The translations under genes were made by a program, and so were the position numbers. DNA of 64,000 nt from CAVTHW01 sp963734625. GTDB taxonomy: Bacteria > Acidobacteriota > Terriglobia > Bryobacterales > Bryobacteraceae. The stretch covers positions 124,001-188,000 of the forward strand of contig CAVTHW010000001.1 in the NCBI GenBank assembly GCA_963734625.1, given 5' to 3'. The notes under the pieces are model-generated. The model saw only the letters and a program-made list of their open reading frames with translations, had not been told where the DNA came from and did no database searches. Shown one piece after another: positions 48,659 to 59,827 of this stretch (positions are counted from its first letter, which is position 1; every line of letters starts with the position of its first letter).

Positions 48659-49289
48659 TCCCGTGCCGGGCAGCGTAGGCGGTGAGCTCCGCGACGGATC
48701 GGAGGCCCAGGCGCTCCATGATCTTGTACTTGTGAAACTCGACGGTTCTCTCCGAAATCTCCCAATTTCAGAGCTACGTCTTTGGGCGCACGTCCCTCAA
48801 CCAGCAGGCGCAGCACCTCTCGCTGGCGGGGGGTGAGCACCTCTCGCCGGCTTCGGGCCTTCCGCGGCCCGACGGCAACCCGGCCCCGCAGAGCCTCGGC
48901 AAGCGGGGGCGCCAGGTACAAGCGCCCGCGCATGCACCTCCGAGATCGCTTTCACGAGTTCCGTGCTCGCGGATTGTTTCAATACGTACGCGGAAACCCC
49001 CGCCTCCATGGCTTCCAGGGCGACGCCGGCGTCGCAGTGCATGGTCAGCACAATGAGTTTCGCCTCCGGGTTGGATTGGCGGAGGAGGCGGGCGGCTTCG
49101 ATGCCGTTCATGCTGAGGCATGGAAATGTCGAGAACAATGATGTCCGGCCGCAGTTCCCGGGCCGCGGCAAGGAGAGCGTTAGCATCGTTCACCGCGCCG
49201 ACCACTTCAAAACCGGGTTGAAGGATGCTCTTCAAACAATCGAGCAGCACCGCATGATCGTCGCCGAGCAAAACTCTGACTTTGCTCAC
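48639..49289 (-). CDS. NarL/LuxR-type response regulator (frameshifted)
   Basis: About 216 residues: a receiver (LLGDDHAVLLDCL, phospho-acceptor in IIVLDISMP, AYVLKQSA) and a LuxR-type HTH (LTPRQREVLRLLVEGR, then ERTVEFHKYKIMERLGL). GTG 49289 is the likely start. Homology moves between frames near 49118, 48925 and 48765; the final segment ends at TGA 48639-48641. Its closest relative in the window is the intact regulator at 50342-50992, so it probably pairs with a NarX-like kinase. It is the only minus-strand gene in the signalling island. Confidence 0.75.
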
Positions 49290-49392
49290 CGTTTCGAGAC
49301 CCCGAAGTTCGAATTCTAGCTCAAGTGAATGGCCGCGGACGGTTTGGTGGTAGAGTCTGGTGTTGCAGTTGCCGCACGGAGAGGAACTGTCC

Positions 49393-50211
49393 ATGACCGC
49401 CAGCAAGTCGAAACGCCCGACGAAGAAAGCGCGTGAGGCCAGGACGGCTCGGAGGCTCTCACCTCCCAACGCGCCGCGGAGAACGCGCTCCGGGCCAGCG
49501 AGGCCGAATTGCGGCGGAGTCAGGAACGCATGCAAGCGCTAGTGAGAGGTCTCCTCGATCTCCAGGAGGGGGAACGCAGACGTCTGGCCAGAGACTTGCA
49601 TGACGACCTCTCTCAGAAGGCCGCCGCCCTGGCTCTAGAGGCCGCCGCCCTGGCCAACAACGCTGAACGGTCGCAACCCGAACTATCCAGCAAGCTCAAC
49701 TCTCTGGCAAAGCGAGCCTCGGGACTCTGCATGGAATTGGCGCGCCAGGCTCATGAACTGCATCCCGCAGGGCTCGAAAGGCTAGGCCTGGTGTCCGCTC
49801 TGAAGTCTTTCACGGTAGAGCACTCCAGCCGGGACGGTATCGATATCCGCTTCACCTATCGGAGACTCCCTCCAGCCCTCCCGGCCGGAGATCTCGCTGT
49901 GCCTGTTCCGGATCGTGCAGGAAGCCATCCGGAACATCGCTCGCCACTCCCAGGCGAGCCGAGCCTATGTCACCGTGGCCGGAGACGGTGACGGGATCCG
50001 ACTCTCTATCCGCGATCAAGGGCGCGGATTCGACCTCAATCCCGATGATGGGCCGGCAGGCCTCGGACTGATCGGCATGAAAGAACGGGTGCGCCTCGCG
50101 GGCGGCACGTTCTCGCTCGATGCCAAGCCCGGCAAAGGCGTCAGGATTGAGGTCCGGGTCCCCCTGCTCCAGAGCGAGGCCGGCGGCTTCCCGGAGACGG
50201 GCCAGCAGTAA
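49393..50211 (+). CDS. NarX-type sensor histidine kinase (frameshifted)
   Basis: About 272 residues, soluble, with no recognisable sensor domain: a basic N-terminal stretch, a HisKA_3 dimerisation helix with the phospho-accepting His in RLARDLHDDLSQKAAALAL (near 49600), and a HATPase with IRDQGRGFDLNPDDGPAGLGLIGMKER boxes split across 49990-50090. Shifts near 49520 and 49880 need one base each. It precedes a LuxR-type regulator by 130 bases in the same direction, the usual kinase-regulator arrangement. Without a sensor of its own it may take input from the multi-PAS proteins upstream. Confidence 0.78.
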
Positions 50212-50341
50212 GCCGGACCGGCCTGAGTACGCTGGCGAAAAACCGTACTTTTCCTAGCGGTCCGCGGCGCAAATACTGACCGTGCGCTTGACGCTGGCCC
50301 GGCGGCGTGCTAACAGATTAACAGGGTAGTTCTGGGCCACG

Positions 50342-50992
50342 ATGAACCAAACCATGAAACGACCGACGATTCTGCTGGCTGACGATCACGCCATCGTGGC
50401 CGAAGGGTTGCGGCGGGTCCTGACACCGGACTTTGACGTCATTGGGACGGTCGAGGACGGCAGAGCGCTGGTGGCGGCCGCGGCCAGACTCCATCCGGAC
50501 ATTGTGGTGGCGGATATCTCGATGCCGTTGCTCAACGGCATCGAGGCCTGCCGGCGAATCAAGAATAGCGGCTCTCAATCGAAAGTCATCTTCCTGACCA
50601 TGCACCTGGACGTCAACTATGTGGCCGAGGCGCTGGCCGCCGGTGCGTCCGGCTACGTGTTAAAAGCCAGCGCCGCCGGGCAACTCATCGCCGCCATCCA
50701 TGCGGTCCTGGAAGGGCGCACCTTCATCTGCCGGGAAATCGCAGCCCGGATGCTGGAAACCCAGGCTTCAGGAGCGGGAACGGCTGCGGGGGCAGCGGAT
50801 CTCACTCCACGGGAAGCGGAGGTGCTTCAGTTGGTTGCGGAAGGCCGCCCGATCAAGGAAGTCGCCCAGATCCTCAACCTGTCCCCCAGGACGGCGGAAG
50901 ACCACAAGTATCACATCAGGAAGAAGTTAGGCCTCAAGACCACCGCGGAATTGACGGCCTACGCCATCAAGCATCGCATCCTCTCGATTTGA
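50342..50992 (+). CDS. NarL/LuxR-type response regulator
   Basis: 216-residue regulator, complete and in frame. The receiver has the acidic pair (LLADDHAIVAEGL), the phospho-acceptor Asp in IVVADISMPLLNG, the Thr in IFLTMHLD and the Lys in YVLKASAA; the C-terminus is a LuxR HTH (LTPREAEVLQLVAEG, then SPRTAEDHKYHIRKKLGL). It is the probable partner of the NarX-type kinase just upstream. Confidence 0.93.
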   Translation: MNQTMKRPTILLADDHAIVAEGLRRVLTPDFDVIGTVEDGRALVAAAARLHPDIVVADISMPLLNGIEACRRIKNSGSQSKVIFLTMHLDVNYVAEALAAGASGYVLKASAAGQLIAAIHAVLEGRTFICREIAARMLETQASGAGTAAGAADLTPREAEVLQLVAEGRPIKEVAQILNLSPRTAEDHKYHIRKKLGLKTTAELTAYAIKHRILSI

Positions 50993-51159
50993 CTGCGCCT
51001 CAAGAATCCAGTGAATTTACGAGTATCACAAACCAACTCACCCTGGTAGTGTAAGCGTAGGCGGCTGGCGAATGCGGCTCGGGCAGCTCGAGACCGGCAG
51101 GCGGATGGTGACGCCTGCCCGGAGGGTTCTATGTGGTTTACATTTCGGACGGTACGCGC

Positions 51160-51858
51160 AACCCGCGCTGCGAGCGTAGCACCTCGCCAAAGGACTGCGT
51201 CTTCTCGCCGCGTCTCTGGAAAGCGCCCGGGAGAAGGAAAGGGAGCAACTCGCCCGGGTTTTGGAGGATGAAGTTGGCGAGCCTCTGGCCGCGGCCAATC
51301 TGGCTCTGGCGCAATTAACCACGACCCTTGATCGCCACGGCGGCGCGGCGAGAGGCGTTGGACCCAGGCGCGCTCACTCTTCGGACTGGTTACCGGATCT
51401 CTGGTATCCGTGGAGCGGATTTCCGCACAGCTCAGGCCTGGAGTTCTCGACGACTTCGGGTTTGTCGCGGCCCTGAAATGCCACGCTCGCGAGTTCGAGA
51501 GACACCACTGGAATTAAGTGCGTGGCGGGCGAGCCGCTTCTGCGATGTGGCGCTTCCACGTCCTGCGGCGATGCGGTCTTTCGGATCTTTACGCAGTTGC
51601 TTCAGAACGTGGCGAAGCTACGCGCGCGCTACCGAAGTCAGGATCAACCTGAGGCGCGAGGGTGAATGGTTAACTCTCGAGGTCCGCGACAATGGCCACG
51701 GGATTACGCGCGGCCCAGATCGCGGGAGCCAAAGCCGTGGCATTGCTAAGAATCAGTGAGCGCGCCGGCGATTGGGAGGGATGATTCAGTATCCGTGGAG
51801 TCACCCCGCACGGCACCGCGGTGACTCTCCGCGTCCCCCTCCCAAATCGCCGGCGTAG
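51160..51858 (+). pseudogene. Decayed NarX-type histidine kinase
   Basis: Pieces of a HisKA_3 kinase lie in order but in all three frames: EREQLARVLEDEVGEPLAAANLAL (dimerisation helix) near 51235, then ISAQLRPGVLDDFGFVAAL near 51417, the N box VRDNGHGIT near 51682, and TVTLRVPLPN near the end. In the first helix the spot of the catalytic His (normally LHDDL) reads LEDEV, so the acceptor is lost. Unlike the other frameshifted genes here, key residues and whole segments are missing, so this is a true pseudogene. Confidence 0.7.
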
Positions 51859-51881
51859 CCGGTGAGAACACCTGGCCGCGA

Positions 51882-54202
51882 CTACTCGAAGGTCACGGAC
51901 ATGTTCACAAAGATCGTTCGCCCCGGATCCGGCACGCGGACACCGTTGCGGAACGGATCCCTTTGGTAGGAAAGTGCATCGGTGTAGAACCGGTCAAGGA
52001 GGTTGTCCACGCCCGCGGCCAGGTTCAGGCGCCGGTGATGGACCCCAACTTTGAGGCCCATTAGTCCGTAGCCGGCCGTGGGCTGTTCACGCAGGGCGGC
52101 ATTGACGTGATTCTGGGGCGCCACGCCGATGCCCTCCACCTCGGCGAAGAAGAGTTGGGTCCCGTAGCGGAGCGACGCGCGAGATTTGAGCGGAGGCATC
52201 TCGGCGATGTTGCCGCGAGGCGTATTCGCCGTCAGGCTGGCGTACTGGATACCGCGGGTGTACGACACTCCACCGGCGAGAAGAACGGACCTTCCGAAAC
52301 CGGCGCTGTAGGAGACTTCCCCTCCATAGATCCGCGCCCCAACATTCTGGTAGGAACGAGCCGAGCTATTCATAATCCCCATGACGGGGTTCTGGATCGG
52401 CTGGCCGTAGACCGCGATGAAATTGCCCAGGCGGCTGTAAAAGACCGTCGGCCGGACTGAGAACCTGCCGTTGCGAAGGTTGATTCCAAGATCTACCTCA
52501 TTGTTCCTGGTGGCTTGAAGGTTCGGGTTTCCGACCCAGTCCGAACCGCTTCTCCTGAGCGCGAAGTAGCGCTCCTGGGGATCGGGCAGGCGGGAGGTGC
52601 TACCCACCCCGCCGAAGAGCTCGATGCTGCGCGGCAAAGCGTAGGTCAACCAGAACGTCCCGGAGGCGGCGATATCCGTCGCCGAGGTGGAACGGGTCCC
52701 CTGGTAGGCCCAGAAGATGTCAGTGTTCAGGCTCGGGGTGCGGGCCTGGCTGGCGGCGGCGTCAAGGCGCGCTCCGGCGGTCAGCGAGAGCCGTCCGAGC
52801 GTCCGCCGGTGCTCGACGTAGAGGCCGCCCACGCGCATGCGGACATCCGGAACGGATGGCTGGTCGCTGTACATCCCCGCCATGCGCATCGTATTGACCG
52901 CGTTCCAGTAGCGGCTGTAGCCCTCGAATCCCGCGATGGTGTTTGGGAGCTCGACTTCCAGCCGCCCACCCAGCGCCTTGGTGCCGGCGAAGGTCGCCAT
53001 GCCGTAAGCCCGCGCGGCGCCGGCGGAACTGGTCCGCAGCTCGTCCGTCATCCAATGCCTGACGCGGGTGAAGTATGCCTTGGCGCGGACCTGCTTGACC
53101 AGGCCGTTCAACTCGCGCAGGGTCCAGTCCGCGCTAAGGCGGTCCGCGTTGTCGTACATGGCGTCCATCAACAGGTACGGGTAGAGAGTCACGCCCGCCA
53201 TTCTGGCGGGTATATGCCACGTCAAAATCCTGCTTGGGCGTGATCTTGAACCCGGATTTCATCCAGCCGGTGTTGACGTCGAAGGCATTGCTGGCCCGCC
53301 CTAGCGAGGTGTAGTTCGCGTAGTCGGTGAATCGCCGCCCGGAACCGTCGGCGTAAGGCTCCGAGCGCCGGTAGGAATAGCCGCCGAGGCCGTAAACCCT
53401 GCCGTTCGAATAGGAGGCTTGGAGCGAGGGGTTATAGAAGCCAAAGGAGCCGATGGCCATGTTCGGGCGTCGCCCGGAATCCGTACGATTCCGACTTCGT
53501 GACGACGTTAATCGTTCCTCCCAGGCTGCCCTGGTTGCGTATGTCGAAGGGTCCCTTGGTCACCTGAACCGTTTCGATCTCGGCGAAGTCCACGTGGAAC
53601 GCCGAAGGATCCATGTGATTGGGGCAAGCGCCAGCCACCCGCACCCCATCGATCAGAACGTCCACGTTACCCTGTTGGAAACCGCGCAACACGATGTCGT
53701 TGGCAATGCCGCCCTTGCGAATGCTCCAAATTCCGTCGAGACTGGCCAAGGCCTGGCCCACATCTTTAGCCGAGCTCTCGCGCACTTCCTGGATCTCCAG
53801 GACCTCGCGCGAGTTCTCCGGTGGCGTCGCAAAAGCGGCTTCCCCGAGAGGAGTCTTGGCCGACACCACGACCTGTTGCCGCAACTGAGGCAGGGCCAGC
53901 GTCACTTCGACGCCGGCGGTTTGTCCGCCACGAACCTCCACGCCGCTGCGCAGAAAGCGCTCAAAACCGGGCGCCTCGACCGACAGCCCGTAGATCCCCG
54001 GCGGCAGGCTCGGGGCGGAGAACCGGCCATTATCGTCCGTAAGAACATGAGCGGCGCCCTCCGCGCCGCTCCGGCTCAGCGCCACCTGTGCCCTGGGGAC
54101 AACCGCTCCCGAGGGATCGGTCACCCGTCCAGTTACGCTGCCACTAACATCCGCAGCCATCGCGGAGAACGCTGCCAGGAGTAGTAACCATATTGATTTC
54201 AT
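51882..54202 (-). CDS. OprC/NosA-like TonB-dependent copper receptor (two frameshifts)
   Basis: About 773 residues. ATG 54202 opens a signal peptide (residues 1-17), then a carboxypeptidase-like beta domain (GRVTDPSGAVVPRAQVAL), a plug with VDVLIDGVRVAGACPNHMDP, and a beta-barrel ending in FVNMSVTFE, a classic C-terminal Phe-type barrel signal. The plug has C193 and M197 in the CxxxM arrangement and the barrel carries HWM (about 53049-53057), matching the CxxxM and HxM copper ligands described for Pseudomonas OprC. It should import copper across the outer membrane. Extra bases near 53467 and 53198 shift the frame; homology resumes cleanly. It lies downstream of the cus genes, 198 bases from the Cys-rich gene. 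Confidence 0.85.
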
Positions 54203-54400
54203 AGATAAAGTCCTCGCCCTTCCCAACCCGGACCGCAACATGAGACGCATTCCAGCCAGAAGGCTGGGGCACGGCTAGTGCTGTGACCAGGTGATGCGGT
54301 GCTTTGCCGCTCCCTTCCGGTCGCGGTTCGGTGCGGAGTGTACGGCACAGAACCGCGCGCGTCAGCAAGCGGTGTGGAACGAATTCACGCGGTCATGGCA

Positions 54401-54814
54401 CTAGAACACGGGTAGTGAAAGGGGAGGCGGAGGGCGGGAGTAAAGCGCGGAAGGAAACCGCACAGGAAGGATTTCGGATGTAGCGACTTCAGGGCTCAAG
54501 GCCAGGTAAGGCGCCGCGGGCTGGTAGACGGACTGCGGCAGGCAGAGAAGCCTGAATTGGGACCTGACAATTGTTGGACGCCCGCACGAACTGGGGCAGT
54601 TCATGCCGGCCTCTATGGAAGGGCCGCCGGCAGCCGCACCAGATTGCATGTGGCACGTGCACTTCCCTCGCGGGCAGCAGGTGCACTGATGGCTCTCCTG
54701 GCCGCCTGGTGTCCCAGCCAGGAGCGCCACGGTGGGCGAAAGCAGACAGAGAAGCAGCAGGACCGAGCAGGCCTGCCGGTGGCCACGTCTTCGCACTGTC
54801 TCGCCCTGGCTCAT
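54401..54814 (-). CDS. Cys-rich exported protein in the copper operon
   Basis: 137 residues, family not recognised. ATG 54814 overlaps the cusA stop (ATGA), so it is translated with the efflux pump. An N-terminal hydrophobic segment (VLLLLCLLSPTVALLAG, residues 18-34) acts as signal or anchor. It is followed by a dense Cys/His cluster (HQCTCCPRGKCTCHM) and two further cysteines (CPSSC), which look like a soft-metal site. The rest is Pro/Leu-rich with no fold I can name. A periplasmic copper chaperone or sink is a reasonable inference from motif and context. DUF2946-type proteins in cop clusters are similar in size, but I cannot confirm membership. Confidence 0.65.
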   Translation of the reverse strand: MSQGETVRRRGHRQACSVLLLLCLLSPTVALLAGTPGGQESHQCTCCPRGKCTCHMQSGAAAGGPSIEAGMNCPSSCGRPTIVRSQFRLLCLPQSVYQPAAPYLALSPEVATSEILPVRFPSALYSRPPPPLSLPVF

Positions 54815-57800
54815 GCCAATTCTGCCGTTTGACGCGCCGGAGCATCCATTTTTGGTTTCAATTCAAAATGCCACTTCCAGACCTCGTAGACCGCCGGATA
54901 CACGAGCAACTCCAGCAGGAACGAAGTCAGGATGCCGCCGATCATCGGCGCCGCTATGCGCTTCATGACATCGGACCCGGTCCCGCTAGCCCACATTATC
55001 GGCACTAATCCCAAAAAAGTTGTGGCCACCGTCATGAATTTGGGGCGTATCCGCCTGACGGCGCCGTTGACGATCGCCTCCCGCAGCTCGCCGAGATTGC
55101 GGAGCCGGCCTTCCTTCTTCGCGCGTTCGTAAGCCAGGTCGAGATAAAGGAGCATGAAGACCCCGGTCTCGGCGTCCACCCCCAGCAGGGCGATGAGCCC
55201 CACCCAAACGGCGATACTCAGGTTGTAGCCGAGCAGATACAGGAACCAGACGGCCCCGATCGCGGAGAACGGGACCGCCAGAGCGATTATGAGCGTCTTC
55301 GTCACCGACTGGGTGTTCAGGTACAGCAGCAGAAAGATCAGGAAGATCGTCAGCGGCACGACCACCTTCAGCCGCTGGGCGACTCGATCCATCGCTTCCC
55401 ACTGCCCGCTCCAGGCGACGGAGTATCCCGGCGGCAGCTTCACCTGCTGCCGGATCAGGCTGTCTGCTTCGTGGACGTAGCTCTTGGCGTCGCGCCCGGC
55501 CAGGTCCACATAAACATAGCCGGTCAGCAGGCCATCCTCATCCCGGATCATTCCCGGGCCCGTGGCGGTCTTGATTTCCGCCAACTGCGCGAGGGGGATC
55601 TGCCGCTGGCCGTCGGGAGTGGAGACGAGCACTCTGCTGAGCGATCCGAAATCGCCGCGGAAGTCCCGCATGTAACGAACATTGACCGGATACCGGGCCC
55701 GTCCCTCCACGGTGGTGGTCACGTTCTCGCCGCCGATGGCGTTTTGCACCGCCGCCTGGGCTTCCTCCACACTCAGCCCATAACGCGCCAACTCCTCCCG
55801 CTTCCAATCGAAATCCAGGAAGTACCCTTCCCCGGTGCGTTCCGCGAAAACGCTGCGAGTTCCCCGCACCGAGCCCAGCGCGGTTTCAATCTGCTTGCCG
55901 ATCTCTTCGACCTTGTCCAGGTCGTCGCCGTAGATCTTCAGCCCCACCGGGGTGCGCATTCCGGTGCTGAGCATGTCGATGCGGGCCTTGATGGGCATGG
56001 TCCAGGCGTTCGACACGCCGGGCAGCTTGAGCGCCTGATTCAACTGGTCCACTAGTTTCTCGGTCGTCATTCCTGGCCGCCACTGCGCCTTGGGCTTGAG
56101 CGTGATCACCGTTTCCAGCATCGAGAGAGGAGCGGGATCGGTGGCGGTTTCGGCCCGCCCGGCCTTGCCCAGCACGCGGTCAACTTCAGGGAACTGCTTG
56201 ATTATCCGGTCGGTGACCTGCAAGAGGCGCTGCGCCTCTCCGATGGAGATTCCGGGCATGGTGGAGGGCATGTAGAGGAGCGCGCCCTCGTCGAGCGGCG
56301 GCATGAACTCGGAACCAAGCCTCAGGAAAGCGGGGATGGTCGCCAGCATCAACACGCAGGCGCCCCCGATCACCACCCACTTGCGGCGCAGCGCCCAGCG
56401 GGCAGCGGGCTCGTAAGCCCGCATGAGCAAGCGGCTGATGGGATGCTTCTCCTCCTGGCGCACCCTGCCCACCAACGCCGCGTTTACAATCTTCGAAAGC
56501 CAGGGGGGGCGCAAATCGAAGTTCCGCATGCGGGTGAAGAGCAGCCGCAAGGCCGGGTCCAGGGTGATGGCCAGCAGCGCGGCCACGACCATCGATAGCG
56601 TCTTGGTGTAGGCCAGGGGCTTGAACATGCGGCCTTCCTGGGCCTCCAGGGTCAGCACGGGCAGGAAAGAGACTCCGATCACCAGCAACGCGAAAAAGCT
56701 CGCGCCGCCCACCTGCTGCACCGCGCTGATGACGACCTCCCGATAGTCGGCTTTCCGGCCGGTCCGTTCCCATTCCTCGAGCCGCTTGTGCACCTGCTCG
56801 ACCACCACGATGGAAGCGTCGACCAGGGCGCCCACGGCGATGGCGATTCCGCCCAGCGACATGATATTCGCGGTGATCCCCATCATCCGGAACGGAATGA
56901 AGGCCACCAGGACGGCGATCGGGATGGTGATGATCGGGATGATGGCGCTGGGGAAATGCCACAGGAACAACATCACCACCAGGGCCACCGTGATGATGAT
57001 CTCCACCAGCGTGGACTTCAGATTGCCGACCGCGCGCCGGATCAGGTCGGAGCGATCGTAGATAGGAACGATCTTCACGCCCTCGGGCAGGCCGGGCTCG
57101 ATCTGGCGGATCTTGGCCTTGACCCGGTCGATCACGTCCAGGGCGTTCTCACCCTGCCGCATGATGACGATCCCGGAGACCGCCTCCCCCTGTCCGTCGA
57201 GGTCCGAGACGCCGCGGCGGATGTCCGGGCCGGAAACCACCTGGCCCACATCCCGGATGCGGATGGGCGTGCCGTTTTCGCTCGCCTTGAGCACGATCTC
57301 TTCGATGTCTTTAATGGATTGCGCGTATCCCCTGCCCCGCACCATGTACTCGGTGCCGCCGAACTCGATCAGGCGCCCGCCGGTCTCGGCGTTGCCGCCG
57401 CGCACGGCCTCCACCACGCGGCTGATCGGGATCCCGTAAAAGAGCAGCCGGTTGGGATCGACGTTGACCTGGTACTGACGGCCGAAGCCGCCAACTGGCC
57501 GCGACTTCCGCGACGCCGGGGACGGACTTCAGGTAATAGCGCAAATACCAGTCCTGGTAGGAGCGCAGGTCGGCCAGACTGTTCTTGCCGCTGGTGTCCT
57601 CAAGCACGTATTGAAACACCCAGCCCAGAGCGGTGGCGTCCGGGACCGAGTTGGGTCGAGACGCCCTGCGGCAGCGACTCGCGCACCCCGGACAGGTACT
57701 CCAGCGTCCGCGTGCGCGCCCAGTAAATGTCGGTGCCGTCCTCGAAGATGACATAGACGAACGAATAGCCGAAATCGGAGAACCCGCGGACGGCTTTGAC

Positions 57801-58031
57801 CTTGGGCGCGCCCAGCATGGCCGTGACGACGGGGTAGGTAACCTGGGCCTCCATGACGTCCGGGCTGCGGTCCCAGCGAGAGTAGATGATGACTTGGGTG
57901 TCGCTGAGGTCGGGGATCGCATCCAGAGGCAGGTGGTACAGCGACCACCACCCCGCCGCCGCGGCCGCCGCCACCAGCAGGATCACAACGAAACGGTGGG
58001 TCGCGGAGAACTCAATGATCTTGTGAACCAT
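54811..58031 (-). CDS. cusA: CusA/CzcA-type heavy-metal RND efflux pump (two frameshifts)
   Basis: About 1072 residues, inner-membrane RND transporter expelling monovalent or divalent metal ions using the proton gradient. It starts MVHKIIEFSATHRFVVILL (TM1) with LDAIPDLSDTQVIIYSRWD next. The TM4 stretch GGIAIAVGALVDASIVVVEQ carries the HME-type acidic residue, and TM10-12 include YLLGYNLSIAVWVGLIALLGV. Metal-site methionines are suggested at MPSTMPGIS. Length is normal. Extra bases near 57642 and 57495 shift the frame; the interrupted portion contains the family motif VLEDTSGKNSLADLRSYQDW. Context (two metal domains on CusB, the copper receptor) favours Cu(I)/Ag(I) over Co/Zn/Cd. The outer membrane channel gene (cusC) is not in the window. 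Confidence 0.9.
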
Positions 58032-58043
58032 CGCTGGCCTCGA

Positions 58044-59435
58044 TCAGCTCTTTTTCCGGCCAGGATGGCCTCGGGATTGGCGTCAAATTGCTTCTTACAG
58101 TGGTCCGAGCAGAAGTAGTAGGTCTTGCCTTTGTACTCGCTCTTGCCCGCCGCCTTGGCCGGATCGACGTCCATGCCGCAGACAGGATCTTTCACGAGTT
58201 TGGGGGCCTGATCGGCCTGAACCGGCAGGCGCATGCGGCTCTCGGAGTCGAGCAGAAAGTTGCCCGAGACCACGATTTGCTCGCCTTCCCTCAGGCCGCT
58301 GACGATTTCCACCTGGTCGCCCAGCCGCCAGCCGGTCTTGACGACGCGGGGCTCGAAGTAGCCGCCGCCCCTGGCCACAAATACGGTCTTCTTCAAGCCC
58401 CGAATCGAGAACTGCACCAGCGGGAACGACCACTGCCGGCGGCAGACTCAGGTCCAACTCCAGGTCCACGAACATGTCCGGCCTTAGGACATAGCCGGGG
58501 TTGTCCGCCTCAATGCGAGCTTTCAGGGTTCGGGTCGCCGGATCGAATTGGGGCAGGACTCCGCTGACTTTGGCCTGCAGGGTCGTGCCTTGATACCGCA
58601 CCCGTACGTCCTGGCCAGGGTGAACGAACCGCGACTCATTCTCGAACAGGTCAGCCAGAATCCAGACGCGGCTCAGGTCGGCGATGCGGTACAGCTCGGA
58701 GCCCTTCTCGAACCTCTGGCCCGGCGAGACGTTGCGCAGCAGCACGAAGCCGGAGGCCGGCGCGGTCATCAAGATGTCCTGGGTCAACTGGCGCGTGCGC
58801 CTTATTTCGTCGAGCTGAGCCTGCCCCATCCCCAAGTTGCGGAGGCTGTTCTCCGCCCCCTGCAATTGGTAGTTCCCCTGGGCGGCCTGGGACTGGCCGC
58901 CACCGCCGGCCGATCGACTCTCGACCGAGGTCAATGTGAAGATGTAAGTTTGCTGGGCGGAAAGAAAGTCCGAGCTGTAGAACGAGCCCAACGCGTCGTC
59001 CTTTTTAACCAGGCTGCCTGTCGTGGGGGGATAAACCTGTCGAATCCAGCCATCCACCGCCGCGGTGACCCGGTACAAGCGGGCCTCGTCGGCGGCCACG
59101 CGGCCCACGGTGCGCAGTACGGACTTGCCCGTGCTGCGCTCTGAGGCGGCAACTCGCACGCCGATCAATTGTTGCTGTTCGCCGCTGACTTGAATTGTCC
59201 CGGAAGGCAGGGAGACGCTGTCCGCGCTAACCGGCTCCAGGCGCATACCGCAAATCGGGCAATTGCCCTGGCGGTCGGAATGGTAGTCCGGGTGCATGGG
59301 GCAGACGTAGGAGACGGCCGGCCGGACCGCCGTCGGCAAGCTCGCGGTCGAACTGCGCCGCGTAGACCATGAACCGGCCAGGAATGCGCCCGCCAGGGAG
59401 ATCACCACTGCGCCGGCGATTGCCAGCCGCTTCAT
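58044..59435 (-). CDS. cusB: CusB-type membrane-fusion protein with two added metal domains (frameshifted)
   Basis: About 463 residues, periplasmic adaptor linking CusA to an outer membrane channel. ATG 59435 (MKRLAIAGAVVISLAG) starts a membrane anchor. Residues ~43-65 form a heavy-metal-binding motif (YVCPMHPDYHSDRQGNCPIC). Barrel-sandwich, hairpin (SSDFLSAQQTYIFTLTS) and beta-barrel domains follow. At the C-terminus there is a YHS domain (DPVCGMDVDPAKAAG, then YYFCSDHCKKQFDANP), not usual for CusB. The frame shifts once near 58400. At the end, one base added to the A-run near 58055 gives the natural stop at 58044-58046; otherwise the frame runs into cusA. Confidence 0.85.
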
Positions 59436-59827
59436 AGTTGTTGTATCCTCCGTCCTGGATGGGACTTCGGCCTTCGCGGGACGTTGCCCTTTCCACGCAG
59501 GTTCCGGGGCAGCCACCCCGGGACCTGCACGCCGCGTGCTCTGCCAAGCGGCTATCCTAGCGCCTTAGACTACATCCGTTCATCCTGACTATGTCCATTC
59601 ATCCGCGCTCATTGGGATCGGGCAGCCCCGCCCCGTGTAGTTGGGCACACCATCGTAGTACTTCGGGCTGAAGGGATTTCTCAACAGGATTTGCGCGTTG
59701 ACCAACAGGTTGGCGGTTTGGCGAGACTCCGCGAAAAGGCGTATGCTCGCTGCTGCAGGGCTACCAGGGCGGCCGTACCAGCGCTTGACTGAAAGAAATT
59801 GGCGTCCGTTCATGCTCAATCTCGTCC

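Noticed and set aside
48774..49535. 253-codon minus-strand frame beginning upstream of the LuxR-type regulator
   Set aside because: Only the part from 49289 onward shows receiver homology; the upstream extension overlaps the start of the NarX-type kinase on the other strand.
54252..54267. Small hairpin CCAGCC-AGAA-GGCTGG between the Cys-rich gene and the copper receptor
   Set aside because: Six base pairs with no T-run; too weak to call a terminator.
59530..59580. Minus-strand GGCAGAGCACGCGG resembling a tRNA D-arm and anticodon stem
   Set aside because: I could not fold an acceptor stem, T-arm or plausible anticodon loop around it.
59589..59819. 76-codon minus-strand ORF upstream of cusB
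   Set aside because: No ribosome binding site, no hydrophobic or motif structure, and it overlaps the dispersed intergenic element region.
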